Source: Methylobacterium amylolyticum (GTDB taxonomy: Bacteria > Pseudomonadota > Alphaproteobacteria > Rhizobiales > Beijerinckiaceae). From it: 64,000 bases of DNA. The stretch lies in NCBI RefSeq assembly GCF_030700245.1, contig NZ_JAUYZI010000007.1, positions 1 through 64,000 on the forward strand, in the 5' to 3' direction. Shown in pieces: positions 1 to 9,883 of this stretch. The notes beneath the pieces are model-generated. The model worked only from the letters and a program-made list of their open reading frames with translations. It was not told the DNA's origin and did no database searches. Position 1 is the stretch's first letter. Each line of letters opens with the position of its first letter. Both the position numbers and the translations under genes were made by a program.

Positions 1-7
1 CCCGCGC

Positions 8-35
8 CGTCATCGCGAGCCGCAGGCGAAGCGAT
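8..35. repeat. REP-like repeat fragment, left of IS110 element
   Basis: This stretch read on the minus strand (ATCGCTTCGC, then GGCTCGCGATGACG) closely resembles the stretch at 1346-1374 read on the plus strand. Both resemble the dispersed 'attgcttcgct...cgctcgc' repeat familiar from Methylobacterium intergenic regions. The two copies flank the IS110 element in inverted orientation. That the element inserted into a repeat is inference. Confidence 0.4.
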
Positions 36-50
36 CTACCGTGTCTCGGG

Positions 51-1094
51 TCAAGCGGGTTTGAAGGGCTTTCCGGCTCGGATCATCGCGTTGAGGACGG
101 TGACGAGCTTCCGCAGGACGGCGATGAGGGCGAGCTTGTGGGGTTTGCCGTCGGCGCGCAGGCGGTCGTAGACGGCCGTGAAGGTGGGGTTGTGGCGGCT
201 TGCGGTCAGCGCTGCCATGAACAGCACGTCGCGCAGGGGCTTGCGGCCGCCGGCGATGGCGGCGGCGCGCAGGGCCGAGCCGCTGTGGCGGGTGATGGGG
301 GCGACGCCCACGAGGGCGGCGACGGTGCGGCGGTTGAGGGTGCCGATCTCGGGCAGCCAGGCGAGGACGGCCTGACAGGCGCGCGGGCCGACGCCCTTGC
401 ACGAGCGCAGCAGGGCGGCCTTGCGGGCGAGGTCGGCGTCGGCGGCGATGGCGGCGTCGAGGGCTTGGGTCATCGCGGCGATCTGCGCCTCGATCACGGC
501 GAGGCAGGCCGCGATCGAGGCGCGCACGGCCGGGCTCTCGGCGCGCTCGGCCCGGCAGCGCTCGGCGTGGCGCTGGTCCTTGAGCTGGGTGAGGCGGGCC
601 ATCAGCTCGGCCAGGGCGCGCTGGGCCGGGCTGGGCGGGGGCACGGCGGCCTCGTCTGCGGTGAAGGCGGCCAGCCCCGCCAGGACGGCGGCGTCGATCC
701 GGTCGGTCTTGGCCAGCCGGCCCGTGGCGCGGGCGAACGCGCGGGCGCGGTTGGGGTGGAGGCGGCGGATCGGCAGACCGAGGCTCTGGGCGGCGGCCAG
801 CAGCGGGCGCTCGTAGCCGCCGGTGGGCTCGTAGGCGAGGGCGGCGCAGGCGGCGGGCGCCCAGGGGCCGGCGAACGCCGCCGCCAGGGCCTCGGGGGTG
901 TTGGCGGTGCGCAGGCTGCGGCCGGTGGTGTCGGCGAGATCGACCCAGGCCTTGGACACGTCGGCGCCGACGAAGCGGGCCGCAGGCGAGGGAGCGGGGG
1001 ACGGAGCAGGCGGCGTGGGGAAGGGCGTGGGGAAGGGCGTGGCGGGGGACGTTCCGGCGCGGGACGTTGCGCTGGGCTGGACGGAGGCTACCAT
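51..1094 (-). CDS. IS110-family transposase (DEDD recombinase)
   Basis: This recombinase mobilises the insertion sequence, guided in this family by an element-encoded bridge RNA. The N-terminal RuvC-like DEDD domain shows GADVSKAW (Asp45), AYEPTGGYE (Glu89) and KTDRIDA (Asp131, Asp134). The C-terminal Tnp_20 domain shows CKGVGP, then RHSGSALR, which holds the probable catalytic serine. The open frame continues upstream to 1280, but the ATG at 1094 is preceded by GCGAAAGG at good spacing. It gives 347 residues, close to family size. Residues 15-40 are a Pro-rich repeat absent from the catalytic core. The gene looks intact. Confidence 0.9.
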   Translation of the reverse strand: MVASVQPSATSRAGTSPATPFPTPFPTPPAPSPAPSPAARFVGADVSKAWVDLADTTGRSLRTANTPEALAAAFAGPWAPAACAALAYEPTGGYERPLLAAAQSLGLPIRRLHPNRARAFARATGRLAKTDRIDAAVLAGLAAFTADEAAVPPPSPAQRALAELMARLTQLKDQRHAERCRAERAESPAVRASIAACLAVIEAQIAAMTQALDAAIAADADLARKAALLRSCKGVGPRACQAVLAWLPEIGTLNRRTVAALVGVAPITRHSGSALRAAAIAGGRKPLRDVLFMAALTASRHNPTFTAVYDRLRADGKPHKLALIAVLRKLVTVLNAMIRAGKPFKPA

Positions 1095-1345
1095 GGCGAG
1101 ACCTTTCGCGAGAGAGGCGAGGTCCTCTGGCACCGGATCGTAGGCTCGGGCTGCTCCCGCTCTACCGTTCGTGCTCAAGACCGCGGAGGGACGGCCGGCG
1201 GATCCAGATTGCTTGCGACCTCGCGGTCCACCCAGGAGCGATCTCGCCGGCCGCCCTCCATCATCGGTCCGACCGGTCAACCGGCAAACCGATGGAGATG
1301 ACGTACGACCCAGGGCTGCGCGCGGTTTGAGACGGTGGCGCCCCT
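1095..1345 (-). ncRNA. Candidate bridge-RNA region of the IS110 element
   Basis: No convincing gene lies in 1095-1565. The part next to the transposase start would be the non-coding left end of an IS110-group element. In characterised members this end is transcribed as the bridge RNA, which carries target- and donor-binding loops. I did not fold it or match loops to the flanks, so this is placement by family knowledge only. The remainder (1375-1565) is the leader of the next gene. Confidence 0.3.
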
Positions 1346-1374
1346 GGATTGCTTCGCTCCGCTCGCGAAGTCGG
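1346..1374. repeat. REP-like repeat fragment, right of IS110 element
   Basis: ATTGCTTCGCTCCGCTCGCG at 1348 matches the reverse complement of 8-35 with a few differences. The pair is consistent with either one repeat split by the insertion or two neighbouring repeats. Confidence 0.4.
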
Positions 1375-1565
1375 CAGAGCGGCGATCCCGAACCATCGAA
1401 CCGGAAACCGTGTCAGCCCGGCGGCGCAACCTCACAGGCCCGTGAACGGCCTCTTGCCGCCGTCGAACCCCGTATGCGACGAGTGTCGTCGTGGCCGCGG
1501 AGCCCGCCCGATTCGCGTTCGGGGCGGGGATCCACAAAATCAGGCCGAATACGGGAGGAGACACC

Positions 1566-2564
1566 ATGCGGATGTTGAGGGCGGCCGCCCTGGCCGGTGC
1601 CGTGCTGCTCGGCGGCCTGAGCGCCCTGCGCGCCGAGGTGAACGAGGTGCGCATCACCCGCCAGCCGAGCATCGTCTACCTGCCGCTCGTGGTGATGCAG
1701 GAGGCCAAGCTGCTGGAGAAGCAGGCCGAGGCCGCCGGGCTCGGGCCGCTGAAGGTCACGTGGACCACCATGAACAGCGGCGGCGCCTCCACCGACGCCC
1801 TGCTCGCCGGCAACATCGACATGGTCACCAGCGGCTGCTCGAACCTGCTGCTGCTGTGGGACCGCACCAAGGGCGAGGTGAAGGGCGTCGCGGGCGCCTC
1901 GGCGATCCCGATGGTGCTCGTCACCCGCAACCCGGCGGTGAAGACCATCGCCGACTTCACCGAGAAGGACCGGATCGCGGTGCCGACACTGAAGGTGTCG
2001 ATGCAGGCGACCGCCCTCAAGCTCGCCGCCGAGAAGACCTTCGGGGATGCCGGCCGCGACAAGCTCGACCCGCTCACCGTGCAGCTCGGCCATCCCGACG
2101 CCACCGCTGCGGTGCTGAGCCCCAACCACGAGATCAACAGCCACTTCTCGCTGCCGCCCTACCTGAACCAGGAGCTGGCCGATCCCCGGGTGCACAAGGT
2201 GCTCGACTCGGCCGACGTGGTCGGCGGTCCGCTCTCGAACGGCGTGGTGTTCTCGACCCGCAAGTTCAGCGACGCCAACCCGAAGACCATGGCCGCCTTC
2301 CGCGCCGCGCTGGAGGAGGCGATCCAGCTCATCAAGACCGACCCGCGCAAGGCCTCGGAACTTTACCTCGCCAGCACCAAGGAAAAGTTCACCCCCGAGG
2401 AGCTGACGGCGATGATCACCGCCCCGGGCGTGGTCTACTCCACCACCCCCTACAACACCGAGAAGGTGGCCGACCTGTTCGCCCGCTCCGGCCTGATGAA
2501 GACCAAGCCGAAGGGCTGGAAGGACTACTTCTTCCCGGCGGTCCACGACCTGCCCGGCACCTGA
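1566..2564 (+). CDS. ABC transporter substrate-binding protein (NitT/TauT, SsuA-like)
   Basis: This is a periplasmic solute-binding protein of the nitrate/sulfonate/taurine/thiamine-precursor type. The N-terminus [17 protein letters not shown] is a Sec signal peptide ending near LRAEV. The mature start [19 protein letters not shown] and the [16 protein letters not shown] region are typical of the family. The frame is open from 1491, but ATG 1566 follows GGGAGGAG and produces the signal peptide, giving 332 residues. No permease or ATPase gene is adjacent, so this is an orphan binding protein and the ligand cannot be assigned. Confidence 0.8.
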   Translation: MRMLRAAALAGAVLLGGLSALRAEVNEVRITRQPSIVYLPLVVMQEAKLLEKQAEAAGLGPLKVTWTTMNSGGASTDALLAGNIDMVTSGCSNLLLLWDRTKGEVKGVAGASAIPMVLVTRNPAVKTIADFTEKDRIAVPTLKVSMQATALKLAAEKTFGDAGRDKLDPLTVQLGHPDATAAVLSPNHEINSHFSLPPYLNQELADPRVHKVLDSADVVGGPLSNGVVFSTRKFSDANPKTMAAFRAALEEAIQLIKTDPRKASELYLASTKEKFTPEELTAMITAPGVVYSTTPYNTEKVADLFARSGLMKTKPKGWKDYFFPAVHDLPGT

Positions 2565-2676
2565 CGTCCGGGGCGCCGCGACGGCGCGGCCAAACCGTGC
2601 TAAGGGCTCGCGCCGGCTCCGGATCCGGGGCCGGCGGACCCGCTTTGCGAGCGGATGGAGACCGGGACCGGGTGCG

Positions 2677-4014
2677 TTGAAGAAGGCCTACGTCAAGTCC
2701 TACGGCTGCCAGATGAACGCCTACGACGCGGCCCGCATGGCCGACGTGCTGGGCGCGGAGGGGTTCTCAGCTACCGACTCGGTGGAGGAGGCCGACGTGG
2801 TGGTGCTCAACACCTGCCACATCCGCGAGAAGGCGGCCGAGAAGGTCTATTCCGAGCTCGGCCGGCTGCGGGTGCTGAAGGGCGAGCGCAAGGCCCGCGG
2901 GCTGGACACCCGGATCGTCGTGGCGGGCTGCGTCGCGCAGGCCGAGGGCGCCGAGATCCAGGCCCGACAGCCCGCCGTCGACGTGGTGGTCGGCCCGCAG
3001 AGCTATCACCGCCTGCCGGAGTTGCTGGCCCGCTCGCGCGAGCGACGGGTGGTCGACACCGAGTTCCCGGTCGAGGACAAGTTCGACCACCTGCCGGCCC
3101 GGCGCGGCCTGGGCGCCAGCGCCTTCCTCACCGTGCAGGAGGGTTGCGACAAGTTCTGCGCGTTCTGCGTGGTGCCCTACACCCGCGGCGCCGAGGTCTC
3201 GCGCCCGGTGGCCGCCGTGCTGGCCGAGGCCGGGAAGCTGGCCGCCGGCGGGGTCCGCGAGGTCACGCTGATCGGCCAGAACGTCAACGCCTATCACGGC
3301 GCGGGCGCGGACGGCGCGGCGACCGGCCTCGCCGACCTCGTCCGGGCGGTGGCCGCGATCCCCGGCATCGCCCGGATCCGCTACACAACGAGCCACCCGA
3401 ACGACTTCGACGACGCCCTGGTCCGGGCGCACGCCGAGGTGCCGGCCTTGATGCCCTACCTGCACCTGCCGGTGCAGTCGGGCTCGGACCGGATCCTCGC
3501 GGCGATGAACCGGCGGCACACGGCCGACGCCTACCGGCGCCTGATCGACCAGGTGCGCGCGGCGCGCCCCGACATCGCCCTGTCCTCGGACTTCATCGTC
3601 GGCTTCCCCGGTGAGACCGACGCGGACTTCGCCGAGACCCTGCGGCTCGTGCGCGACATCGGCTTCGAGAGCGCCTTCTCGTTCAAGTACAGCCCCCGCC
3701 CCGGCACGCCCGCGGCCGAGCGCGCCGACGGGGTGCCGGAATCCGTCATGTCCGCCCGGCTCGCCGAGCTTCAGGGGCTGCTCGACGCGCGGCGCCACGC
3801 CTATCAGCGGGCGGCGGTGGGGCAGGTCTTCGACGTGCTGGTGGAGAAGCGCGGACGGCACCCGGGGCAGGTCGCGGGCAAGACGCCGCATCTGCTGGCC
3901 GTCCAGTTCGACGCGCCCGCGCACCATATCGGGCAGGTCGTGCCGGTCCGGATCACCGAGGCCGGCGCCAACAGCCTGTTCGGCGCCCTCCTCCCGGAGG
4001 CCGCGGCGGCGTGA
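2677..4014 (+). CDS. miaB: tRNA-2-methylthio-N6-dimethylallyladenosine synthase MiaB
   Basis: MiaB is a radical-SAM methylthiotransferase that adds the 2-methylthio group at A37 of tRNAs reading U-starting codons. The MTTase domain has Cys11 (SYGCQMN), Cys47 (LNTCHIR) and Cys85 (VAGCVAQ) for one 4Fe-4S cluster. The radical-SAM motif GCDKFCAFC supplies Cys157, Cys161 and Cys164. A C-terminal TRAM domain follows. Length is 445 residues, as usual. The start is TTG at 2677; GTG at 2672 is out of frame and runs into a stop. It is the first gene of the miaB-phoH-(insert)-ybeY-corC-lnt group. Confidence 0.96.
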   Translation: MKKAYVKSYGCQMNAYDAARMADVLGAEGFSATDSVEEADVVVLNTCHIREKAAEKVYSELGRLRVLKGERKARGLDTRIVVAGCVAQAEGAEIQARQPAVDVVVGPQSYHRLPELLARSRERRVVDTEFPVEDKFDHLPARRGLGASAFLTVQEGCDKFCAFCVVPYTRGAEVSRPVAAVLAEAGKLAAGGVREVTLIGQNVNAYHGAGADGAATGLADLVRAVAAIPGIARIRYTTSHPNDFDDALVRAHAEVPALMPYLHLPVQSGSDRILAAMNRRHTADAYRRLIDQVRAARPDIALSSDFIVGFPGETDADFAETLRLVRDIGFESAFSFKYSPRPGTPAAERADGVPESVMSARLAELQGLLDARRHAYQRAAVGQVFDVLVEKRGRHPGQVAGKTPHLLAVQFDAPAHHIGQVVPVRITEAGANSLFGALLPEAAAA

Positions 4015-4051
4015 GGGGATCGGCGAGGTCTGGGATGGCGGGGATGCGGGC

Positions 4052-5161
4052 TTGAGTGTCGCGGACGGCGGGGGCGGACGCGGCGGCGCCCTGAAGGGAC
4101 GGGGACCGGCCGCAGGGCGGATCGGGCCGGACGAGGCGGTCGAGGTGCCGCTGACCTTCGACGACAACCGCCTCGCCAGCCTCGTCTTCGGCCAGTACGA
4201 CCAGAACGTCGCCCATATCGAGCGCCGGCTCGACGTGACCGCGACCGCACTCGGCAACCACCTCGTGATCAAGGGCTCGCCCGACGCGGCCGAGAAGGCC
4301 CGGCGCGTCTTCCAGAAGCTCTACGCCCGGGTGCGCGGCGGCGGCAGCGCCCTGACGATCGGCGACGTGGACGGGGCGATTCGCGAATCGACCGCCCAGG
4401 CCAACCTGTTCCCGGCAGCCGAGGTCTCGGCCGAGGCGGACACGCCGCATTTCGAGCAGATCGCCACCCGCCGCCGCGGCGCGGTGCGGGCCCGCAACGC
4501 CGCGCAGGACACCTACATCAAGGCCCTGCGCACCAACGAGCTGGTCTTCGCCGAGGGGCCGGCCGGCACCGGCAAGACCTGGCTCGCGGTGGGCCACGCG
4601 GTGTCGTTGCTGGAGCAGGGCCACGCCGAGCGGCTGATTCTGTCGCGCCCGGCGGTCGAGGCCGGCGAGCGGCTGGGCTTCCTGCCCGGCGACATGCGCG
4701 AGAAGGTCGATCCCTATCTCCGGCCGATCTACGACGCCCTCTACGACTTCATGGAGGCGCGCCACGTCGACCGCGGCCTCCAGACCGGGGTGATCGAGAT
4801 CGCGCCGCTGGCCTTCATGCGCGGGCGCACGCTGACCAACGCGGTGGTGCTGCTCGACGAGGCGCAGAACACCACCTCGATGCAGATGAAGATGTTCCTC
4901 ACCCGCCTCGGCGAAGGCTCGCGGATGATCGTCACCGGCGACCCGTCCCAGATCGACCTGCCGCCGGGCCAGAAGTCCGGCCTCGTCGAGGCGGTGAACG
5001 TGCTCGACGGCGTCGAGGGCATCGGCCGGGTGACCTTCAAGGACGTGGACGTGGTGCGCCACGACCTCGTCCGCCGCATCGTCACGGCCTACGAGCGCGC
5101 CTCGCACAGCGAGGCGGAGGCCGACCGCAACCCGAACCCGCGGCGCCGGCCGCTGGCGTGA
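4052..5161 (+). CDS. phoH: PhoH-like ATPase
   Basis: This is a cytosolic P-loop NTPase of the PhoH (YbeZ) family, functionally linked with YbeY in RNA/ribosome metabolism. Residues from about 30 carry the family's N-terminal KH-like segment. The Walker A GPAGTGKTWLA is near residue 170 and Walker B LLDEAQNTT follows, with SRPAVEAGE between. The frame is open far upstream through miaB, so the start is uncertain. TTG 4052 is the first usable in-frame codon after miaB stops and gives 369 residues, slightly longer than typical. In related genomes ybeY follows directly; here a reversed two-gene cassette intervenes. Confidence 0.92.
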   Translation: MSVADGGGGRGGALKGRGPAAGRIGPDEAVEVPLTFDDNRLASLVFGQYDQNVAHIERRLDVTATALGNHLVIKGSPDAAEKARRVFQKLYARVRGGGSALTIGDVDGAIRESTAQANLFPAAEVSAEADTPHFEQIATRRRGAVRARNAAQDTYIKALRTNELVFAEGPAGTGKTWLAVGHAVSLLEQGHAERLILSRPAVEAGERLGFLPGDMREKVDPYLRPIYDALYDFMEARHVDRGLQTGVIEIAPLAFMRGRTLTNAVVLLDEAQNTTSMQMKMFLTRLGEGSRMIVTGDPSQIDLPPGQKSGLVEAVNVLDGVEGIGRVTFKDVDVVRHDLVRRIVTAYERASHSEAEADRNPNPRRRPLA

Positions 5162-5182
5162 AGAGACCGAGCATCCTGCGGT

Positions 5183-5647
5183 TCAGGTCGTGACGAAGCG
5201 GTTCGCCAGATGGTGCATCGTCCGGGCGACATCCGGAACGAAGAATTGCGCTTCCCAGATCGCACCGTGCGCGATCGCATTCCGCCCTTCGTAATATTGC
5301 TTCGACGTTGCATAATCCCCGCGTCCCTTATCGGTCAGCACCTCGACTTTGGACAGGAGAGGAATGTCGCGCACGGGCAGGCGGGACCAAGCCTGCCAGA
5401 CGCGCCTGTCCGCCCAGGATGCGGACGGGTCGGCACGTCCCCTGAGCAGGGTGTCGATGGCCGCATTCACCGCAGCCTCGTAGCGGGTGAACAGATAGAG
5501 GAAATAGGCTTGATCGTTGCGCTGCCTCGCCTGTGCAGCGCGATCGAATGCAGCGTCGTCGTCGGCCTGGAATGCGGTCCGCTCCGCGTCCGCGAACGCC
5601 GTGTCGGCCAGCGCATACTGATCGGCGATCTCCAGGAAGATGCTCAT
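5183..5647 (-). CDS. HEPN-like small protein, possible RNase toxin
   Basis: This 154-residue, largely helical, acidic protein has YYEGRNAIAHGAI near its C-terminus. It contains the R-N-x3-H (Rx4H) signature that forms the catalytic pair in HEPN ribonucleases. The N-terminal LFTRYEAAVNAAIDTLL helix is the kind of helix that packs against it. Its ATG overlaps the stop of the upstream gene (ATGA, 5644-5647), so the two are translationally coupled. The pair runs antisense to the flanking operon. HEPN assignment is from the motif and helical character only. An RNA-cleaving toxin or abortive-infection effector is inference. Confidence 0.55.
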   Translation of the reverse strand: MSIFLEIADQYALADTAFADAERTAFQADDDAAFDRAAQARQRNDQAYFLYLFTRYEAAVNAAIDTLLRGRADPSASWADRRVWQAWSRLPVRDIPLLSKVEVLTDKGRGDYATSKQYYEGRNAIAHGAIWEAQFFVPDVARTMHHLANRFVTT

Positions 5648-6369
5648 TGCAGGCTGGCGCGCAGCAAGGCCCTGAACGAGTCGGCCGTCAGAGGCGTGGA
5701 CTGGTGCCCGGCGTTCGGATCATAGAGCTGCCAATCGCTCGATTGCGACAACGGTTCGGACCGATCGACCAGAATGGGCGCCGCCGATCGCGTGATCAGA
5801 TCGATCCGGCCATTGGCGCCGATGACCCATAATCCTTTGGGTTGGAACCGCATCACCCGCTTCGGACCGGCCCGGAATTCGAAGACAGGCATCTGCTGCG
5901 CGCCGACATCGAAGCGGCGCATCAATTCCTCCGACATGATCGCCGGTGGCTTGTCTTCGACGGTCAGCTCGGGAAGATCGGACGACGTCGCCCATTCCTG
6001 CATCTGGGAGCGCAGGCGGTTCAGCCTTCCGAGCCAGTCATCGACGCGTCGTTCGACGCGATCGTGCCATCGCTCGTGATAGCTTCGTCGCCACGCTTGT
6101 TCAGCGTGCATAGAACTCTCGAAGCGATCCTGATCGAAGATCACGATGTCGGCTTCATCCTGAGGATTATCGAGTCTCGACAGGCCCAGGCGGCCCCCAT
6201 CGTATCCCGCTTCACGCAGAGCGTCCTCCGCAGCCTCCCTTGAGGCGTCGTCGTTCTCGATCTCGAAGCGGCAATCGGCCTCGTTGGCGGCCGCGCCGAG
6301 CGTCCGCAGCACCTCCACGACGCGCTTGAGCCTCTCTGTATCGAGGTGGAGAGGCTGCTGATCGCTCAT
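5644..6369 (-). CDS. Unknown protein coupled to the HEPN-like gene
   Basis: I do not recognise this 241-residue protein. The N-terminal half is charged and helical (around RRSYHERWHDRVERRVDDWL). The C-terminal part is beta-rich (MPVFEFRAGPKRVMRF, then LWVIGANGRIDLITRS). It has no signal peptide or membrane segment. ATG 6369 is chosen over the in-frame GTG at 6396 because GTAAGG sits about nine bases upstream. As first gene of a coupled pair with a HEPN-like protein it could be the antidote, sensor or regulator. Base use looks less GC-rich than the surrounding operon, consistent with acquisition. Confidence 0.6.
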   Translation of the reverse strand: MSDQQPLHLDTERLKRVVEVLRTLGAAANEADCRFEIENDDASREAAEDALREAGYDGGRLGLSRLDNPQDEADIVIFDQDRFESSMHAEQAWRRSYHERWHDRVERRVDDWLGRLNRLRSQMQEWATSSDLPELTVEDKPPAIMSEELMRRFDVGAQQMPVFEFRAGPKRVMRFQPKGLWVIGANGRIDLITRSAAPILVDRSEPLSQSSDWQLYDPNAGHQSTPLTADSFRALLRASLQ

Positions 6370-6491
6370 GGCCGCGCGCCTTACCGCATTTTGCACCGCA
6401 GGTCGTCACGAAACGTGATAGAGGATCTGAAAGATGCCTCGGCAGAGCCCGGAGTGAACCGGGCCGATGACGGAAGGCTGCTCTCACCGCC

Positions 6492-6983
6492 ATGGCCGAC
6501 AACGAGATCGACATCGCCGTTGAAGACGCGCAGTGGGAAGAAGCCGTGCCGGACCTCGAAGCCCTGGTGACCCGCGCCGTCGAGGCCGGCCTCGCCGCGG
6601 CGCCCGACGCGCCGGAGGGGCCGGTCGAGATCAGCGTGCTGCTCGCCGACGACGCGACCGTGCAGGACCTCAACCGCACGTGGCGCGGCCAGGACAAGCC
6701 GACCAACGTGCTGTCCTTCCCCGCCGCCGCCCAGCCGCGTCATGCGGAGGCCGCGACGCCGCTCGGCGACGTGGTCCTTGCCTATGAGACGCTGGTGCGC
6801 GAGAGTGCCGAGCAGTCGAAGCCGCTTCAGAATCACCTCGCGCACCTCCTCGTCCATGGGACGCTGCACCTTCTCGGACAGGACCACGAGACCGGCGAGG
6901 CCGAGGCCGACGCGATGGAAGCCCTTGAGGTCGCGGCTCTCGCGACGCTCGGCATCCCCGATCCCTACGTGGACGGTCCCTGA
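6492..6983 (+). CDS. ybeY: Endoribonuclease / rRNA maturation factor YbeY
   Basis: YbeY is a zinc metalloprotein needed for 16S rRNA 3'-end processing and ribosome quality control. The zinc motif HGTLHLLGQDH (three His) lies near residues 120-132. The upstream strand motif RGQDKPTNVLSFP is also diagnostic. Length is 163 residues, as normal. It is separated from phoH by the reversed cassette at 5183-6369, so it may now depend on its own promoter in 6370-6491. Confidence 0.95.
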   Translation: MADNEIDIAVEDAQWEEAVPDLEALVTRAVEAGLAAAPDAPEGPVEISVLLADDATVQDLNRTWRGQDKPTNVLSFPAAAQPRHAEAATPLGDVVLAYETLVRESAEQSKPLQNHLAHLLVHGTLHLLGQDHETGEAEADAMEALEVAALATLGIPDPYVDGP

Positions 6984-7019
6984 ACGGCGCGACACTCTTC
7001 TTCCCCAGAACAGAGAGAC

Positions 7020-8213
7020 ATGACCAACGATCGAAGTCGCGGCGCGGCCCAGGCCGCGTCCGGTATGGCCGAGGGCGAGGCGCCGCCGCGCGAGCCCTGG
7101 TACGACCGCCTCCTCCAGGCCCTGCACCTGAAGCCGCGGGAGACCCTGCGCGAGGGGCTGGAAGAGGCCCTGGCGGAGCCCGACGCGGGCGAGGACGCGC
7201 TCTCGCCGCTCGAGCGGGCGATGCTCAAGAACGTGCTCGGCCTGCACAAGGTGCGCGTCGACGACGTGATGGTGCCGCGGGCCGACATCGTCGCCGTCTC
7301 CCACCACATCTCCCTCGGCGACCTGCTCAAGCAGTTCCGCGCCGCCGGCCATTCCCGCCTGCCGGTCTACGGCGAGACGCTGGATGATCCCCGCGGCATG
7401 GTCCACATCCGCGACCTCGTCGACCACATCGCCGCCCGCGCGGAGGCGGCCCCCCGCCGGCCGGTCAACGGTGCGGCCAAGCCGGCCGAGGTCCGATCGG
7501 CCGAGGCCCGATCGTCCGAAGCGAAGACGCCCGAAGCCGGGCCGCTCGACGGGCAGGCCGGCGCCGCGGCCGACGGGGCGGGAACCCGCGCGCGCCGCGC
7601 CGCCGCGCGCCTGCCCCGCGGCCTCGATCTCGGCAAGGTCGATCTCACCACCACGCTGGTGGCCGCGCGCATCCAGCGCCCGGTCCTGTTCGTGCCGCCC
7701 TCCATGCCGGCCATCGACCTGATGGTGCGGATGCAGGCGACGCGCACGCACATGGCCCTCGTCATCGACGAGTACGGCGGCACCGACGGCCTGATCTCGA
7801 TCGAGGACCTGATCGAGGTCGTGGTCGGCGACATCGAGGACGAGCACGATGTCGCCGAGGACAAGCACGTCCAGCGCGTCGAGGGCGAGGGCGAGGTGTT
7901 CGTGGCCGATGCCCGCACGCCGCTCGCCGAGGTCTCGGAGGCGACCGGCGTCGACCTCGCCGCCGCCGTCGGCGAGATGGCCGAGGAGATCGACACGCTC
8001 GGCGGCATGATCGTCACGCTGGCCGGCCGGGTCCCGTCCCGCGGCGAGCTGATCGCCGGGCCGGGCGACCTGGAATTCGAGGTGCTCGACGCCGATCCCC
8101 GCCGCCTGAAGCGCCTGCGCTTCCACAAGGGCGCCGCCCGCATCACCGCGGTGGTGCCCCTGGCGCTCCCCCCGCCCGCGAGCCCGCCGGTCGCCGAGAC
8201 GCCGCGCCCGTGA
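7020..8213 (+). CDS. CBS-domain protein, CorC/HlyC (hemolysin-like) family
   Basis: This is a cytosolic CBS-pair protein of the CorC type, linked in other bacteria to Mg/Co efflux or membrane-stress tolerance. The first CBS domain begins at [16 protein letters not shown]. An Ala/Glu-rich insertion of roughly 70 residues (about 150-220) separates it from the second CBS half, [20 protein letters not shown]. The C-terminal CorC_HlyC domain ([15 protein letters not shown]) follows. There is no DUF21 membrane domain. Its end overlaps the lnt start (GTGA at 8210). Confidence 0.88.
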   Translation: MTNDRSRGAAQAASGMAEGEAPPREPWYDRLLQALHLKPRETLREGLEEALAEPDAGEDALSPLERAMLKNVLGLHKVRVDDVMVPRADIVAVSHHISLGDLLKQFRAAGHSRLPVYGETLDDPRGMVHIRDLVDHIAARAEAAPRRPVNGAAKPAEVRSAEARSSEAKTPEAGPLDGQAGAAADGAGTRARRAAARLPRGLDLGKVDLTTTLVAARIQRPVLFVPPSMPAIDLMVRMQATRTHMALVIDEYGGTDGLISIEDLIEVVVGDIEDEHDVAEDKHVQRVEGEGEVFVADARTPLAEVSEATGVDLAAAVGEMAEEIDTLGGMIVTLAGRVPSRGELIAGPGDLEFEVLDADPRRLKRLRFHKGAARITAVVPLALPPPASPPVAETPRP

Positions 8214-9883
8214 CCGCACTGGCCTCGGGGTTCGCCCGTGCCGCCGCGGTGCCGGAGACGGCGCCGCGCGGCCCCCTGCCCCGCCTCGCCGCGCGGGTCG
8301 CGCGCCTGACCGGCTGGCGCCGGCTCGGCCTCGCGTGGGTCGCGGGCGCGCTCGGCGCCCTGGCGATGCCGCCCTACGGATGGCTGCCGGCGCTGGCCGT
8401 CGCGCTGACGGTCGCCGTGTGGCTCATCGACGGCGCCGCCGCGGACCGGAGCGCGGCGCGGCGCGCCTGGCCGTGCTTCCTCGTCGGCTGGGCCTGGGGC
8501 TTCGGCTACCTCACCGCCGGGCTGTGGTGGCTCGGCTCCGCCTTCCTCGTGGAGGCGGACGAGTTCCTGTGGGCGCTGCCGCTCGGCGTGATCGGCCTGC
8601 CCTTCGGCCTCGGCCTGTTCTACGGCGCGGGGTTCTCCGCTGCCGGCCTGCTGTGGAGCCGGGGGCCGGCCCGGATCGCGGCGCTCGCCTTCGGGATCGG
8701 CGGTGCCGAGTGGCTGCGCGGGCACCTGTTCACCGGCTTCCCCTGGAACGCGCTGGGCCTCGCGCTCGGCCAGAACCTCTGGCTGATGCAGATCGCGGCG
8801 GCGATCGGGCTCTACGGCCTGACGGTGCTGGCGGTGCTGGTCTGCGCGGCGCCCGCGACGCTCGCCACCGGCCGCGTCCCGCGCGAGCGCTACGGGCCGA
8901 GCGCCGCGGCGGCGATCCTGCTCGCCGCCCTCGCCCTCTACGGCGCCGAGCGGCTCGGGCCCGCCGACCTGTCGGTGACGGGGGTGCGCCTGCGGCTCGT
9001 GCAGCCGAACCTGCCCCAGGACGCCAAGTTCCGCCCGGAGAACCGGGAGGACATCGTCGACCGCTACATCGAGCTGAGCCGGCGCCCGCCCGCCTCCGGC
9101 GAGCCGGAGCCGACCCACATCGTCTGGCCGGAATCGGCCTTCCCGTTCCTGATCCAGCGCGATCCGGACGCGCTCGCCAGGATCGCCGCCGGGCTGGCGC
9201 CGGGCCAGCACCTCGTCACCGGCGCCGCCCGCGCCGACGCGGCCCTGCCGGGCGAGCGGCCGCGGATCTTCAACGCGGTGATGGTGATCGGGGCGGACGG
9301 GACGATCACCGACACCTACGACAAGGTCCACCTCGTCCCGTTCGGCGAGTACCTGCCGGGGCCGCTCGACGGGATCCTGCGGGCGCTCGGCCTGCGCCAG
9401 TTCGTGGCGATCCCCGGCGGCTTCTCCGCCGGATCGCTCGCCGGCCAGCGCATCCTCGCCGTGCCCGGCCTGCCGCCGGTGGCGGCGACCATCTGCTACG
9501 AGGCGATCTTCCCGGGGGCGATCCTGCCGGCTGGGCGGGCCGCCCCTTCCGCCGACCCGCCGGGCCTGATCCTGAACGTCACCAACGACGCGTGGTTCGG
9601 CGACACGCCGGGGCCCCGCCAGCACCTCGCCCAGGCGCGGCTGCGCGCCGTCGAGGAGGGGCTGCCGCTGGTGCGCGACGCCAACACCGGGATCTCGGCG
9701 GTGATCGACCCGCACGGGCGGATCACCGCCCGCACCCCCCTCGACACCGAGACGTGGCTCGACGCCGACCTCCCGGCCCGGATCGTCGGCGGCACGCTCT
9801 ACGGCCAGTTCGGGGACGCGGCCTTCGTGCTGATGCTCGCCGCCTGCCTCGGCGGCGCCGTCGTCGGCCGGCGGCCGGCGTGA
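8210..9883 (+). CDS. lnt: Apolipoprotein N-acyltransferase Lnt
   Basis: Lnt is an inner-membrane enzyme that transfers the third acyl chain to the N-terminal Cys of lipoproteins. Several N-terminal membrane segments are followed by a periplasmic nitrilase-fold domain. The Glu of [11 protein letters not shown], the Lys of [17 protein letters not shown] and the Cys of [11 protein letters not shown] form the catalytic triad. [19 protein letters not shown] is a further signature. Start is GTG 8210, coupled to the CBS gene. Length is 557 residues. It overlaps the following MFS gene by four bases. Confidence 0.96.
   Translation: MTALASGFARAAAVPETAPRGPLPRLAARVARLTGWRRLGLAWVAGALGALAMPPYGWLPALAVALTVAVWLIDGAAADRSAARRAWPCFLVGWAWGFGYLTAGLWWLGSAFLVEADEFLWALPLGVIGLPFGLGLFYGAGFSAAGLLWSRGPARIAALAFGIGGAEWLRGHLFTGFPWNALGLALGQNLWLMQIAAAIGLYGLTVLAVLVCAAPATLATGRVPRERYGPSAAAAILLAALALYGAERLGPADLSVTGVRLRLVQPNLPQDAKFRPENREDIVDRYIELSRRPPASGEPEPTHIVWPESAFPFLIQRDPDALARIAAGLAPGQHLVTGAARADAALPGERPRIFNAVMVIGADGTITDTYDKVHLVPFGEYLPGPLDGILRALGLRQFVAIPGGFSAGSLAGQRILAVPGLPPVAATICYEAIFPGAILPAGRAAPSADPPGLILNVTNDAWFGDTPGPRQHLAQARLRAVEEGLPLVRDANTGISAVIDPHGRITARTPLDTETWLDADLPARIVGGTLYGQFGDAAFVLMLAACLGGAVVGRRPA

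Larger units (their letters stand above)
36..1345 (-). mobile_element. IS110-family insertion sequence (ends approximate)
   Basis: The element holds a single DEDD transposase gene on the minus strand, a very short sequence downstream of it, and about 250 bp of non-coding sequence upstream. Terminal inverted repeats are not obvious, which is normal for IS110. The ends given are simply the inner limits of the flanking REP-like repeats, so they are provisional. The upstream non-coding end is where IS110-group elements are known to encode their bridge RNA. Confidence 0.45.
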
